A stretch of DNA of 64,000 nucleotides from Streptomyces hayashii (GTDB lineage Bacteria; Actinomycetota; Actinomycetes; Streptomycetales; Streptomycetaceae). The notes beneath the pieces are model-generated. The model worked only from the letters and a program-made list of their open reading frames with translations. It had not been told where the DNA came from and ran no database searches. A program made the position numbers and the translations under genes. The stretch is from the NCBI RefSeq assembly GCF_024539815.1, contig NZ_JAHHIU010000009.1, forward strand, positions 1-64,000. Reading direction: 5' to 3'. Shown here in pieces: positions 52,815 through 61,625 of the stretch (position 1 is its first letter; each line of letters begins with the position of its first letter).

Positions 52815-53714
52815 CTAGTCCTCCTGGTCGTGCCGACGCAGGCGGACCTCCAGGTGACCGTCCACCATCCGGGTGTCGAAGGCGGGCTGCGGCGCGGTGG
52901 CCGGCCCCCGCACGTTCCAGCCGTCCGAGAGCCTGAACACGCTGCCGTGCCACGGGCATTCGACGCAACCGTCCGCGATCGTGCCCTCGGACAGGGGCCC
53001 GGCCAGGTGGCTGCACCGGTCGGCCAGGGCGTGGATCTCGCCGTCCGGCTGGTGCACCACCACGATCGGCACGTCGTCCACCATGCGCCGTACGGCCCGG
53101 CCGACGGGGAAGTCGGCCGCCCCGCCGACACGATGCCAGCCCTCGCCCACGAGGTGCGCGACCTCCTCCGCGTGGTTGGCGCCGGATGCCTGGCGGTAGG
53201 CCAGATGGCCGCCCAGCATCCCGCCGACGCCCACCGCCGTCAGCCCCAGGAACCCCAAGGTGCGCCCCGCCGCCGTGCGCCCCCTGAGCCGGCAGGCGAG
53301 GGAAGCCGCGTACAGGCCGACGGCCGTCGTGTTGGCCACGGCGTGCACCAGCCCGACGCGCTGCTGCTCGTGATGCAGTTCCGCCCAGTCGGCCACGCCG
53401 GTCAGGGCGGCGGGCGCGGCCGCCGCCAGCCCGACGCCCACCAGGACGTTCGCGCCGCGGGTGCGGCCGGGCAACAGATCCAGCACCGCCGCGGACAGCC
53501 AGCCGCCGACGGGAACCTGCACCAGCAGCGGGTGCACCGGATGCCCCAGCCACTTGCCGTGCAGCACGTCCCGGCCGCGTCCCAGCGGCAATGCGCGCAC
53601 GCGCGCGGCGAGCGCGTCTATCACCGTGTCCGCCCGGGGATCCCGTTCGAGGCTGTCCAGCAGCCGCAGGGTCCGGTTCTGTCCTGTACGGGGGCGAGGA
53701 GACGTAGTGCTCAT
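52815..53714 (-). CDS. DUF2231-Rieske [2Fe-2S] fusion protein
   Basis: This 299-residue protein has an N-terminal DUF2231 part (about 40-175, GHPVHPLLVQVPVGGWLSAA) with four membrane helices. The C-terminal Rieske domain (about 195-295) has CSHLAGPLSEG and CPWHGSVFRLSDG, the CxH and CxxH ligands of a [2Fe-2S] cluster. This domain combination recurs in Streptomyces and may be a membrane electron-transfer protein; the partner is unknown. Confidence 0.93.
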   Translation of the reverse strand: MSTTSPRPRTGQNRTLRLLDSLERDPRADTVIDALAARVRALPLGRGRDVLHGKWLGHPVHPLLVQVPVGGWLSAAVLDLLPGRTRGANVLVGVGLAAAAPAALTGVADWAELHHEQQRVGLVHAVANTTAVGLYAASLACRLRGRTAAGRTLGFLGLTAVGVGGMLGGHLAYRQASGANHAEEVAHLVGEGWHRVGGAADFPVGRAVRRMVDDVPIVVVHQPDGEIHALADRCSHLAGPLSEGTIADGCVECPWHGSVFRLSDGWNVRGPATAPQPAFDTRMVDGHLEVRLRRHDQED

Positions 53715-54072
53715 GGGCAGCCGGGTCCCCCTCAGGACCTACGGCAAACGAACCGACTTATGCGACGAATCGGACCGCCGGCCGGATGCCCGAATGCGGG
53801 ACGGACGGCGCCGACGCCTCCGCCGCCAGGCAGGACTTCCGAGCTACCGGGCCGGAGCGTCGGGCTGCCGGACTCCCGGACTGCCGCTCTGCCGCTCTGC
53901 CGCTCTGCCGCTCTGCCGGAGTGTTCGGGTGCCGAAGTGTTGTGGGTGCCTGAGCGTTGTGGGTGGGTCAGCCGCGGATCTGGTCGGCAGGCGGAGCCGA
54001 GACGTGTCGCGGGGCGGAACGAAAGTCGTGGTCGGCAGGTGCGCAGCGCTTCTCGCGTGGCACTTGCATCTC
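53715..54072. other. 358-bp intergenic region with short tandem repeats
   Basis: No gene is supported. The main structure is four copies of GCCGCTCT at 53883-53914, flanked by CCGGACTGCC-type partial repeats. Upstream promoter of the FUSC-like gene probably lies near 53950-54060. Confidence 0.5.
53883..53914. repeat. Four tandem 8-bp units (GCCGCTCT)
   Basis: Four perfect copies of GCCGCTCT lie at 53883-53914 and are followed by a partial copy. Repeats like this change copy number by slippage. No coding function is evident. Confidence 0.8.
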
Positions 54073-55236
54073 ATGGAGTGGATGCGAAAAACGGCCCGGC
54101 CGGTCCGGCGCGTCGCCGGCACGGTCGTGTCGGCGGTGCGTCGCGCGTGCGCAGGGCCGGGTCGTGAGCGGGATCTGGTGGTGCAGGCGAGCAAGGCGGC
54201 GCTGGCCGCCTGGCTGGCATGGGCGGTCGTGGGCTGGTGGCTGGCCGCGCCGATGGCCTTCGTCGCGCCGTGGGTCGCGGTAGTGCTGGTGGAGTCGACG
54301 GTGTACCGGTCGGTCGCGCACGGGCTGCAGCAGCTGGCCTCGATCGCGGTGGGGACGGCGGTGGCGACGGCGGTGGCGCTGCTGCTGGACAGCACGATGC
54401 TCACGATGGCCCTGGTCCTTCCCGCCGTGCTGTTGCTGGGACAGTGGCGGCGTCTGGGAAGCCAGGGCGTCTACGCCGCCACCGGTGCGCTCTTCGTGCT
54501 GACCAGCGGTCCGGTGACGATCGCCGCGTCGGCCGCCCGCATCGCCGAGGCGGTCTTCGGCGCGGTGGTCGGCGTGGCGGTCAACGTGCTGATCCGGCCT
54601 CCCGTCTACCTGCGCGACGCCCGCGCCGCGCTGGAGGACGCGGCCGGCGAGGCGCAGGAGATCCTCGACGCGGTGGCCGACGGCCTGGCCGGCGGCGAGT
54701 GGGACGGTCTGCCGGTCGGGGAATGGCACGAGCGCGCCCTGCGCCTGGGCCGCCTGGTCGACCAGGCCCGGTCGGCCATCGGCTGGAGCCGGGAGAGCAT
54801 GCGCGCCAACCCGCGAGGGCGCCGCACCCGTCCCCAACTCCCGGGTGACGAGGCGTACTCCGACGCGCTGGGCGTGCTCGACTACGTCGCCCTGCACACG
54901 GCGGGCGTGACCCGGACCGTGCGGGAGATCGCGGAGAGCGGGAGGGCGGCCCGGCCGGCCCCGGAGCTCACCCGCGCGTATGCCGAGTTCCTGCGTGACA
55001 CCGCGCATGCCATCCGGCTGTACGCCCGGACCCTGGCCGCCCCGGGCCTCCCGGACGGACACGACGACGCCGCGGCGGAGGAACTGCGCGAGGCGGTCAC
55101 GAAGCTGCAGCGCACGCTCGACGACTTCCGCCGGGGCCTGCCGGGGACCGTGCCCGACGACCCGGACGCGCTGGTCACCTACGGAACGCTGCTGGCCCAG
55201 GCACACCGCCTGGCCGATCTGCTCGCCCAGGACTGA
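54073..55236 (+). CDS. FUSC-type / aromatic-acid-exporter-like membrane protein
   Basis: The protein has 387 residues. The N-terminal half (about 30-170) has hydrophobic helices (ALAAWLAWAVVGWWLA, IAVGTAVATAVALLLD, IAEAVFGAVVGVAVNVLIRPP) in the FUSC/ArAE arrangement. The C-terminal half is a long soluble helical region ending in a Leu-rich heptad (AEELREAVTKLQRTLDDF). The substrate is unknown. The ATG at 54073 opens the basic leader MEWMRKTARPVRR; longer readings upstream run through the tandem repeats. Confidence 0.83.
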   Translation: MEWMRKTARPVRRVAGTVVSAVRRACAGPGRERDLVVQASKAALAAWLAWAVVGWWLAAPMAFVAPWVAVVLVESTVYRSVAHGLQQLASIAVGTAVATAVALLLDSTMLTMALVLPAVLLLGQWRRLGSQGVYAATGALFVLTSGPVTIAASAARIAEAVFGAVVGVAVNVLIRPPVYLRDARAALEDAAGEAQEILDAVADGLAGGEWDGLPVGEWHERALRLGRLVDQARSAIGWSRESMRANPRGRRTRPQLPGDEAYSDALGVLDYVALHTAGVTRTVREIAESGRAARPAPELTRAYAEFLRDTAHAIRLYARTLAAPGLPDGHDDAAAEELREAVTKLQRTLDDFRRGLPGTVPDDPDALVTYGTLLAQAHRLADLLAQD

Positions 55237-55487
55237 CACCGGCGATGCCGGCGGCCCCACGCGGCGGAGGCGACACGGACCGGGGACGTCGATACCGTGC
55301 AGGCCGGGGACTTGGGGTTCCTGCGGGCCGGGCCGGGGACTTCGGGGTCCTGCACCCAGGCCTCGGGCCGCGGCCCGGATGAGGGTCGGTATGCTCGCCG
55401 CCATGTCCACGGCAGCCTCGCCCGGCCACCGCCACGACAGCCCCGCATGAGCCGTCCGACCACCCCGAGAGCAGCGAGACGAGCACG
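55237..55487. other. 251-bp gap before cobH, short direct repeats
   Basis: GGCCGGGGACTT occurs twice, at about 55301-55312 and 55333-55344, each leading into GGGGT and TCCTGC. No riboswitch consensus could be made out. Confidence 0.45.
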
Positions 55488-56123
55488 GTGACCAGCTACG
55501 ACTACGAGAAGGACGGCGCGGCCATCTACCGCCGGTCCTTCGCCACCATCCGTGCGGAGGCGGACCTCACGGGCCTCCCCGCCGACGTCGGCCAGGTAGC
55601 GGTCCGGATGATCCACGCCTGCGGCATGGTCGATCTCGTCCGCGACCTCGCCTACACGCCCGGCGTGGTGGCCCGCGCCCGCGAGGCCCTTCGGGCCGGC
55701 GCGCCCGTCTTCACGGACGTCCGGATGGTGGCCAGCGGGGTGACCCGCAGGCGGCTGCCCGCCGGAAACGACGTGCTCTGCACACTGTCCGAACCGTCCG
55801 TCCCCGAACTGGCGGCGCGACTCGGCACCACGCGCAGCGCAGCCGCGTTGGAGCTGTGGCGGGACCGGCTGGCGGGTTCGGTCGTCGCCGTCGGCAACGC
55901 GCCGACCGCTCTCTTCCGTCTGCTGGAGATGATCGAGGAGGGCGCCCCCCGGCCCGCCGCCGTGATCGGCGTGCCGGTCGGTTTCGTCGGGGCGGCCGAG
56001 TCCAAGGAGGCTCTGGTCGCCAACCCGTCCGGGCTGGAGTACCTGGCGGTGCGCGGGCGCCGGGGCGGCAGCGCCATCGCCGCCGCCGCACTGAACGCGC
56101 TCGCGAGCGAGGAGGAGAAGTGA
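55488..56123 (+). CDS. cobH: Precorrin-8X methylmutase
   Basis: The 211-residue CobH moves the C-11 methyl to C-12 in precorrin-8X to give hydrogenobyrinate in B12 synthesis. Conserved MIHACGMVD (catalytic His43), [16 protein letters not shown] and [13 protein letters not shown] are present, as is [16 protein letters not shown]. The GTG start has a GAGCACG leader. It stands opposite cobK across 91 bp and is not in a larger cob operon in this window. Confidence 0.95.
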   Translation: MTSYDYEKDGAAIYRRSFATIRAEADLTGLPADVGQVAVRMIHACGMVDLVRDLAYTPGVVARAREALRAGAPVFTDVRMVASGVTRRRLPAGNDVLCTLSEPSVPELAARLGTTRSAAALELWRDRLAGSVVAVGNAPTALFRLLEMIEEGAPRPAAVIGVPVGFVGAAESKEALVANPSGLEYLAVRGRRGGSAIAAAALNALASEEEK

Positions 56124-56214
56124 GAGCTGGGCCGTCCTTAGGCCGTGGGACTCGGACCCCATCCGTCAGGCTTGTTTCGTAACGTGTTTCCGACGGATCA
56201 GTCAGTCAGCGCTG

Positions 56215-56997
56215 TTACAGAAACTCCCGCGGAAACCACTCCGATCCAGACCTGCTCCGACCCATACGAGCTTCGATCCAGCGGACCGCCGCCTGCGGGT
56301 CCGGCACGAACGGGACGTCCGCGGGAGCCGGCGGTCTGCGCACCACGACCACGGGCAGCCCCGCCTCCCGGGCGGCGGTCAGCTTCGGCGCGGTGGCAGC
56401 GCCCCCGCTGTCCTTGGTCACCAGGACGTCGACGCGATGACGACGCAGCAGCTCGCGCTCCCCTTCGAGGGTGAACGGTCCCCGGTCGAGCAGTACCTCC
56501 ATGTCGGACGGGCAGGGCGGATCCGGCGCTTCGACCGACCGCACCAGGAACCACACATCGTCCAGACCGGCGAAGGCCGCCAGACCCATGCGTCCCGTGG
56601 TGAGGAAGACCCGTCGGCCGAGCGACGGCAGCAGCGCGGCGGCCTCCGCCGGCGAGTCCGCCTCGTGCCAGCGGTCTCCTTCGACGGGCGCCCAGCCGGG
56701 GCGGCGCAGCGCGAGCAGCGGGACCCTCGCCGTGGCGGCGGCCTCGGCCGCGTGGAAACCGATCGTCCCGGCGAAGGGGTGGGTGGCGTCGACGATCGCG
56801 TCGACCGCGTGCTCGCGCAGCCACGCCGTGAGCCCTTCGACACCGCCGAACCCGCCCACACGGACCTGACCCGGCGGCAGCCGGGGGGCGGCCACCCGTC
56901 CCGCCAGTGAACTGGTCACCGTCAGGTCGGGCGTGCCGTGCAGCAGCTCCGCGAGCCGACGGGCCTCCGCGGTCCCGCCGAGTATCAGTACGTGCAC
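56215..56997 (-). CDS. cobK: Precorrin-6A/cobalt-precorrin-6A reductase
   Basis: The protein has 260 residues from GTG 56997 (VHVLILGGTAEARRLAELL), which opens the NADPH-binding Rossmann strand. IVDATHPFAGTIGFHAAEAA and VFLTTGRMGLAAFAGLD are CobK family blocks, and LVTKDSGGAATAPKLTAARE lies near the C-terminus. It reduces the macrocycle of precorrin-6A in cobalamin synthesis. Convergent with cobH. A longer in-frame reading to 57141 is Arg/Pro-rich and unlikely. Confidence 0.93.
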   Translation of the reverse strand: MHVLILGGTAEARRLAELLHGTPDLTVTSSLAGRVAAPRLPPGQVRVGGFGGVEGLTAWLREHAVDAIVDATHPFAGTIGFHAAEAAATARVPLLALRRPGWAPVEGDRWHEADSPAEAAALLPSLGRRVFLTTGRMGLAAFAGLDDVWFLVRSVEAPDPPCPSDMEVLLDRGPFTLEGERELLRRHRVDVLVTKDSGGAATAPKLTAAREAGLPVVVVRRPPAPADVPFVPDPQAAVRWIEARMGRSRSGSEWFPREFL

Positions 56998-57404
56998 GAG
57001 AGTCCGGGTCCGATCATGAGCAGCGACGGGGCGGGGGCGAGGCGCGCGTCGACGCGTGAAACGACACGCGGGACGGCACGACGGGCGGGACGCGGGGGCG
57101 GTACGAGGGCCGGCGCATAGGCAGTTCGAGCCGCGCCCCACTCAAGCACACCGACCCGCGGAGCGCCGCCCGTGGTCCGGGCTCCGACGTCTCGGGCTTC
57201 CGAGGGTCCGGACTACCGGCTTCGGGGCTTCCGGGCTTCCGGAAGCCGTTGTCCGCGTTCCGCAGGTCGGTCCGGTGACTTGAGTCCGATGGTCGGGACC
57301 CGCTGATCGGGGCCCGCTGATCGGGGTTACGGATCCGCCGCCCGTTACCGGACGTTCACGCCGGGCGGCTCTCCGGGGAAACAAGCGGCTCTTAACGTCC
57401 GCTC
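56998..57404. other. 407-bp intergenic region with short direct repeats
   Basis: CGCTGATCGGGG occurs twice (about 57301-57325), and CTTCCGG strings form imperfect palindromes at 57200-57245. No gene is supported. Confidence 0.5.
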
Positions 57405-57644
57405 ATGGATTCGACGCTGTATACGCATCCCGGCACGGCCCAGGATCCCACCCGGGCCACCGCACCCGGCGCGGCGCCCGGACATACGGCGACTTCCGCG
57501 CCGTCGCTGCGCGAGGCGGTCCGCGCCGAGTTGCGGGCGAGCGTCCTCGACGGCGCGTTCGGGCCTCGTGAGCGACTCACCGAGGGCCGGCTGCCGACCA
57601 CGCCGACCGGGAGCGCCCCACCGCTCACCTCCCCGAAGGGCTGA
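57405..57644 (+). pseudogene. Truncated GntR-family regulator fragment
   Basis: The 79-residue frame holds SLREAVRAELRASVLDGAFGPRERLTE, the first helix of a GntR winged helix. It then jumps into unrelated Pro/Thr-rich sequence and stops, lacking the recognition helix and effector domain. GntR regulators commonly precede NCS1 permease genes, so this is probably the 5' stub of the local regulator. It could still be translated as a leader peptide just before the permease, which starts 3 bp after its stop. Confidence 0.65.
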
Positions 57645-57646
57645 CC

Positions 57647-59335
57647 ATGAGCGCCACGCAAGCACCGCAGTCACCGCAGCCGCCGCAGTCACCGAAGACG
57701 GCCACCGCGCCGCACCCCCGCTCCTCCGCCAGCCAGGCGACGAAGGAGACGCTGGAGGACTACACCCTCCGCTTCGCGCCCCGCAGTTACCGCCGCTGGA
57801 CCCCGATGGTCGTGGCGACCACCGCCCTGGGCGGCATCGCGTACATGGCCGACTTCTCCATCGGCGCCGGCATCGGTCTCGCCCACGGCACCGGCAACGC
57901 GCTCGTCGCGATCGCCGTCGCCGCGGTCGTCATCTTCGTCACCGGTTTCCCGCTCGCCTACTACGGCGCCCGCTACAACATCGATCTGGACCTGATCACC
58001 CGCGGTTCCGGCTTCGGCTACTACGGCTCGGTGCTGACCAGCGTCATCTTCGCCAGCTTCACCTTCATCTTCTTCGCCCTCGAAGGCTCGATCATGGCCC
58101 AGGGCCTGAAACTGGGCCTCGGGCTGCCGTTGTGGCTCGGCTACCTGGTCTCCACGCTGATGGTGATCCCGCTGGTGATCTACGGCATGAAGGCTCTCAG
58201 CAAGCTCCAGGTGTGGACGACGCCGGTCTGGCTGCTGCTGATGGTCGCGCCGCTGGTCTATCTCATCGCCAACGACCCCGGCACGGTCGACCGGTTCCTC
58301 GCCTACAGCGGCACCGACGGCGACGGCGGCGTCGACACCGCTTCGGTCCTGCTCGGTGCGGGCGTGTGTCTCTCCCTCATCGCGCAGATCGGCGAGCAGA
58401 TCGACTACCTGCGCTTCATGCCGCCGAAGACCGAGGCGAACAAGCGCACCTGGTGGACGGCCGTGGTCATGGCCGGTCCCGGCTGGGTCGTGCTCGGCGC
58501 GCTGAAGCAGGCCATCGGCGTCTTCCTCGCCGTGTACATCCTGGCCGAGGTCGGTCCGGCCGCGGCCACCGAGCCGATCCAGCAGTTCCGTGGGGCCTTC
58601 GACGCGATGATGCCGTCCTGGCTGGTCGTCCCGCTGGCCGTGGCCCTCGTCGTGATCAGCCAGATCAAGATCAACGTGACGAACGCGTACTCCGGGTCGC
58701 TGGCGTGGACGAACTCCTTCACCCGCGTCACCCGGCACTACCCCGGCCGCCTGGTCTTCGTCCTGGTCAACCTGGGCTTCGCGCTCGCCCTGATGGAAGC
58801 CGACATGTTCAGCTTCCTCAACGACATCCTCGGCTTCTACTCGAACTGCGCGATCGCCTGGGTCGTCACCGTCGCCACCGACATCGGCGTCAACAAGTAC
58901 CTGCTCCGACTGTCCCCGCACGCGCCCGAGTTCCGCCGGGGCATGCTGTACGCGGTCAACCCGGTCGGCGTCGTCTCCTTCCTGGCCGCGTCCGGCCTGT
59001 CCATCGCGATGTACTTCCACGCCCTCGGCGACACCCTGCAGCCGTACTCCCCCGTCGCCGCCGCCGTCATCGCCTTCGTCCTCACCCCGCTGATGGCCGT
59101 CGTCACCAAGGGCGGGTACTACCTGCGCCGCACCGACGACGGCATCGCCGAGCCACTGCTCGACGCGGACGGCAACCCCAGCGCGACGACGTACGACTGC
59201 CACGTCTGCCACCTGCCCTACGAGCGTCCCGACATGGCCGCCTGCCGGACGCACGACGCGATGGTCTGCTCGCTGTGCCTGAGCACGGACGCGGTGGGCG
59301 ATCACGTGCTGCCCGCCGGGCCGACGTCCGCCTGA
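57647..59335 (+). CDS. NCS1-family (purine-cytosine permease-like) transporter with Cys-rich tail
   Basis: This 562-residue permease has about 12 helices. TRGSGFGYYGSVLTSVIFAS and ALEGSIMAQGLKLGLGLPLW are typical NCS1/CodB-like segments, and INVTNAYSGSLAWTNSF is the substrate-region motif. NCS1 proteins import nucleobases, allantoin or related compounds. A cytoplasmic tail of about 45 residues carries CHVCHLPY, CRTHDAM and CSLCLS, four CxxC-type Cys plus His that could bind zinc. This tail is unusual for the family. It follows a truncated GntR stub. Confidence 0.9.
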   Translation: MSATQAPQSPQPPQSPKTATAPHPRSSASQATKETLEDYTLRFAPRSYRRWTPMVVATTALGGIAYMADFSIGAGIGLAHGTGNALVAIAVAAVVIFVTGFPLAYYGARYNIDLDLITRGSGFGYYGSVLTSVIFASFTFIFFALEGSIMAQGLKLGLGLPLWLGYLVSTLMVIPLVIYGMKALSKLQVWTTPVWLLLMVAPLVYLIANDPGTVDRFLAYSGTDGDGGVDTASVLLGAGVCLSLIAQIGEQIDYLRFMPPKTEANKRTWWTAVVMAGPGWVVLGALKQAIGVFLAVYILAEVGPAAATEPIQQFRGAFDAMMPSWLVVPLAVALVVISQIKINVTNAYSGSLAWTNSFTRVTRHYPGRLVFVLVNLGFALALMEADMFSFLNDILGFYSNCAIAWVVTVATDIGVNKYLLRLSPHAPEFRRGMLYAVNPVGVVSFLAASGLSIAMYFHALGDTLQPYSPVAAAVIAFVLTPLMAVVTKGGYYLRRTDDGIAEPLLDADGNPSATTYDCHVCHLPYERPDMAACRTHDAMVCSLCLSTDAVGDHVLPAGPTSA

Positions 59336-59583
59336 ACCCGGCGTCGGGCGGCGGGACTCGGCCCCGCCGCCCGGCCTGGAGCGCGGCACGCCTGTGGTAG
59401 CTTGCCGACGCCGGTCGCCCTCATGCACGTACGTTCGGGTGCCCGCGGCGGAGCAGCGGTGAGGGCGTCGGGCGGACCGGCCGACCACCGACCACCGGTC
59501 ATGGACCGCCACCGACGGCCACCGGCCGTGGATTCGCGGCGGGAACTCCGCGCCCTTGCACACATCTGAAGGAGCACCACCAC
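59336..59583. other. 248-bp gap after the permease
   Basis: CGCCCTCA (59416-59423) and TGAGGGCG (59460-59467) form a long-loop inverted repeat that may end the permease transcript. A cobalamin-riboswitch core was looked for and not found here. Confidence 0.45.
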
Positions 59584-60252
59584 GTGACGAGCCGTGTCAC
59601 CTTCGTCTCGCCCGCCATGAACGCGTCGCTGCGTCAGGCCCGCTTCGACGACGGAGGCTCGATCGACTCCGGCGGGGCCGCGCGAGCCCGGGCAGTGGCC
59701 GGCGCGCTGCCCACCGGCGTGCGTGTCGTGACGTCTCCCACCGTGCGCTGCCGGGAGACGGCCGCCGCACTGGGCCTCCATGCGGTCCGGGTGACGGGGT
59801 CGGCGGCGCGACCGGTGGAGTCCGGGGAACCTGCGGCGCCCGTCGAACCGGTGGAGCCGGTGGAGCCCGTTGAATTGGCCGGGCTGGACGTGGGGCGATG
59901 GCGTGGGCTGACCCTCGCCGAGGTCGGGGCCGCCGAGCCGGACGCGGTGGCGCGCTGGCTGGCCGATCCCGGATCCGCGCCGCACGGCGGGGAGTCCGTC
60001 GTGGATCTGTGCGCGCGGGTGGCCCGCTGGCTGGAGTCGTCGTCGCGGCCGGACGGCCGCACCCTCGCCGTGGTCGAGCCGGAGATCGTGCGGGCGGCGG
60101 TCGTCCATGTGCTGGGGACGCCCGCGACAGCGTTCTGGCGGCTCGACGTGCCGCCGCTCATGGCCACCTCGATCAGCGGGCGCGGCGGTCGCTGGAACCT
60201 GCGGCTCGGACATCCGCTGGACTCTCCCGAGGCCTCCTCCGAAGAATCCTGA
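59584..60252 (+). CDS. Histidine-phosphatase-superfamily protein lacking the RHG motif
   Basis: This 222-residue protein has the overall phosphoglycerate-mutase-like layout (TSPTVRCRETAAALGL, GLDVGRWRGLTLAEV, PHGGESVVDLCARVARWL, TLAVVEPEIVRAAVVHVLG). The catalytic first strand reads VTFVSPAMNASL where RHGxT is expected, so the phospho-His is absent. The usual second His also seems replaced (VVEPEIV). A (VEP)n repeat lies near residues 84-97. It is probably catalytically dead or changed. It converges on cbtA and is often found beside cbtAB in Streptomyces, which suggests a cobalamin-related role. Confidence 0.8.
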   Translation: MTSRVTFVSPAMNASLRQARFDDGGSIDSGGAARARAVAGALPTGVRVVTSPTVRCRETAAALGLHAVRVTGSAARPVESGEPAAPVEPVEPVEPVELAGLDVGRWRGLTLAEVGAAEPDAVARWLADPGSAPHGGESVVDLCARVARWLESSSRPDGRTLAVVEPEIVRAAVVHVLGTPATAFWRLDVPPLMATSISGRGGRWNLRLGHPLDSPEASSEES

Positions 60253-60266
60253 CGTCACGTCACGTC

Positions 60267-60338
60267 GCGTCACGTGACATGGCGTCACGTGACATGGCGT
60301 CACGTGATATCGCGTCACGTGACATCGCGTCATGTCAC
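60267..60338. repeat. Tandem 15-bp repeats with CACGTG cores
   Basis: Four 15-bp copies of GCGTCACGTGACATG-type units (60267-60326; the third reads GATATC at its end) and a partial fifth (60327-60338) follow the histidine-phosphatase gene. Each unit has TCACGTGA, an 8-bp palindrome. They lie between that gene and the terminator at 60366-60409. Confidence 0.9.
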
Positions 60339-60365
60339 TTCCCTCCGGGTCGGCGACGTCCGGAG

Positions 60366-60409
60366 ATCGCGAGAGGGCCCGCGGACGGTTCCGCGGGCCC
60401 TCTCGCGAT
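60366..60409. terminator. Perfect 20-bp bidirectional terminator hairpin
   Basis: ATCGCGAGAGGGCCCGCGGA pairs perfectly with its complement across a 4-base CGGT loop. It lies between the convergent histidine-phosphatase-like gene and cbtA. Confidence 0.93.
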
Positions 60410-60441
60410 GTCGGCTCCGGACGAACCGTCCGGGCGCCGGG

Positions 60442-61206
60442 TCAGTTCGGGGCGGTGACCGTCGCCGTCGTGCCCGCCGGCTTCCTCGCCGGACGGGGAT
60501 TCAGCAGCCGCTCGGCCAGTTCACCGAAGCCGAGGCCGAAGGCCGCCCACATCGTCACCTGCATGGCGAGCGAGGAGAGGCGGAACCGCCACAGCAGGGT
60601 GGCCGGGAAGTCGGCCGGCACCTCGTTGACGGCGGGGAGGAACCCGTAGGCCAGCCCGATCACGAGCACGAAGCCGACGACGGCGACCACCGTGGCGTGC
60701 CACGCGCCGAGTCTCGGCGCCAGGCGCTTGCCGGCGATCACCGCACCGACCGCGAGGAGCACGCCGAGCACCATCATCAGGAAATACAGGGTGGTGCGCT
60801 TGGCGATGGTGTCGTGGTCGCCGACGGCCGGCGGGTTGGCCGGGTACTTGAGGAACGGCACGACGTACACGGTGAGCAGTGCGGCCCCGGACAGCAGCAG
60901 CGCCGTGGCCCGCGGGCCGAAGCGTCCGACGCGGCCCAGGGCGAAGCAGTAGGCCAGCGCGGCGATGCCGCCGAAGGCCACCCCGTAGACCAGGACGCCG
61001 GTGGCCAGACCGGCGGTGGACTGCAGGCTGCGGGAGACGAGTTCGACCTCGTGTTCGTGCGCGGGGGCGTGCGACTCCTCGAAGCCGATCGCGCTGTCGA
61101 CGTTCGGCTCGCCGAGGAAGTAGGCGACGATCAGGGCGAGCACGCCGGCCCCGAGGCCGGCGAGCATGCCCCGCACGAGCAGGTTTCTTACTGTTGCGGA
61201 ATTCAT
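60442..61206 (-). CDS. cbtA: CbtA-type cobalt transporter subunit
   Basis: This 254-residue membrane protein has about six helices. The N-terminus (LLVRGMLAGLGAGVLALIVAYFLGEP) is followed by the acidic/His loop IGFEESHAPAHEHEVELVSR, typical of CbtA. CbtA and CbtB are predicted to import cobalt and are among the best-known B12-riboswitch targets. The ATG at 61206 is 19 bp after the cbtB stop. Confidence 0.94.
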   Translation of the reverse strand: MNSATVRNLLVRGMLAGLGAGVLALIVAYFLGEPNVDSAIGFEESHAPAHEHEVELVSRSLQSTAGLATGVLVYGVAFGGIAALAYCFALGRVGRFGPRATALLLSGAALLTVYVVPFLKYPANPPAVGDHDTIAKRTTLYFLMMVLGVLLAVGAVIAGKRLAPRLGAWHATVVAVVGFVLVIGLAYGFLPAVNEVPADFPATLLWRFRLSSLAMQVTMWAAFGLGFGELAERLLNPRPARKPAGTTATVTAPN

Positions 61207-61225
61207 GCGGGTGCGGCGCCCCTCG

Positions 61226-61447
61226 TCAGTGGCAGGGGAAGCCGAGCAGGTGACGGGCGTCGTGCACCCACTCGTGGACGCCCTCACCGGAGACCACGGA
61301 CGTGGCGCCCTGCTCGGCGCCGACGAAGTAGAGCAGGACCAGCATCAGGACGCCGAAGAAGACGGCCCAGGGGGCGATGTCCTTCAGCGGCAGCTTGGCG
61401 GGTACGACAGGGGTGGTGGCGGTCGGCTGGGCGACGTGCTGCGCCAT
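61226..61447 (-). CDS. cbtB: CbtB-type cobalt transporter subunit
   Basis: This 73-residue protein has one membrane helix (WAVFFGVLMLVLLYFVGAEQ). The C-terminal tail HEWVHDARHLLGFPCH has four His and a Cys, the expected metal-binding end of CbtB. It is the first gene after the cobalamin riboswitch (61495-61625) and is followed by cbtA. The two form the transporter. Confidence 0.95.
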   Translation of the reverse strand: MAQHVAQPTATTPVVPAKLPLKDIAPWAVFFGVLMLVLLYFVGAEQGATSVVSGEGVHEWVHDARHLLGFPCH

Positions 61448-61494
61448 GGCAGGGTCTCCTCTGGGAGTTCGCGTCCCATCTCGGTGGTGCACAG

Positions 61495-61625
61495 GACGAC
61501 GGTCCCGGGTCTGACTCGCGACGCGCCCCCCTCGCGGGCGACGCATCGATCACAGTGGCGCGACCGTGCCGGATTCTCACCGGCTTCCGTGGCGCCGTCG
61601 TCGATATCAGAGCGACGGTACCGTG
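61495..61625 (-). ncRNA. Cobalamin (B12) riboswitch upstream of cbtBA
   Basis: On the minus strand the core reads GAAGCCGGTGAGAATCCGGC, then GCCACTGTGA (the B12 box; plus-strand complement TCACAGTGGC at 61550-61559), and later GAGTCAGAC (complement at 61509-61517). These are the hallmark elements of the cobalamin riboswitch. It lies 50-180 bp before cbtB and should shut off translation or transcription of cbtBA when B12 is high. Outer boundaries are approximate. Confidence 0.93.

Noticed and set aside
53883..53914. Possible CRISPR-like repeats
   Set aside because: The units are 8 bp, directly tandem and without spacers.
55237..55487. Cobalamin riboswitch before cobH
   Set aside because: Only direct repeats; the riboswitch hallmarks are not present.
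59400..59480. Second cobalamin riboswitch before the histidine-phosphatase gene
   Set aside because: No GCCACTGTGA-type B12 box and no CCGGTGAGAATCCGG-like core; only a long-loop inverted repeat.
57689..59563. A 624-codon minus-strand open frame
   Set aside because: It is antisense to the NCS1 permease and its translation is Asp/Glu/Gly/Arg repeats without a family pattern.
60267..60338. Possible CRISPR-like repeats
   Set aside because: The units are 15 bp, directly adjacent and have no spacers; no cas genes nearby.
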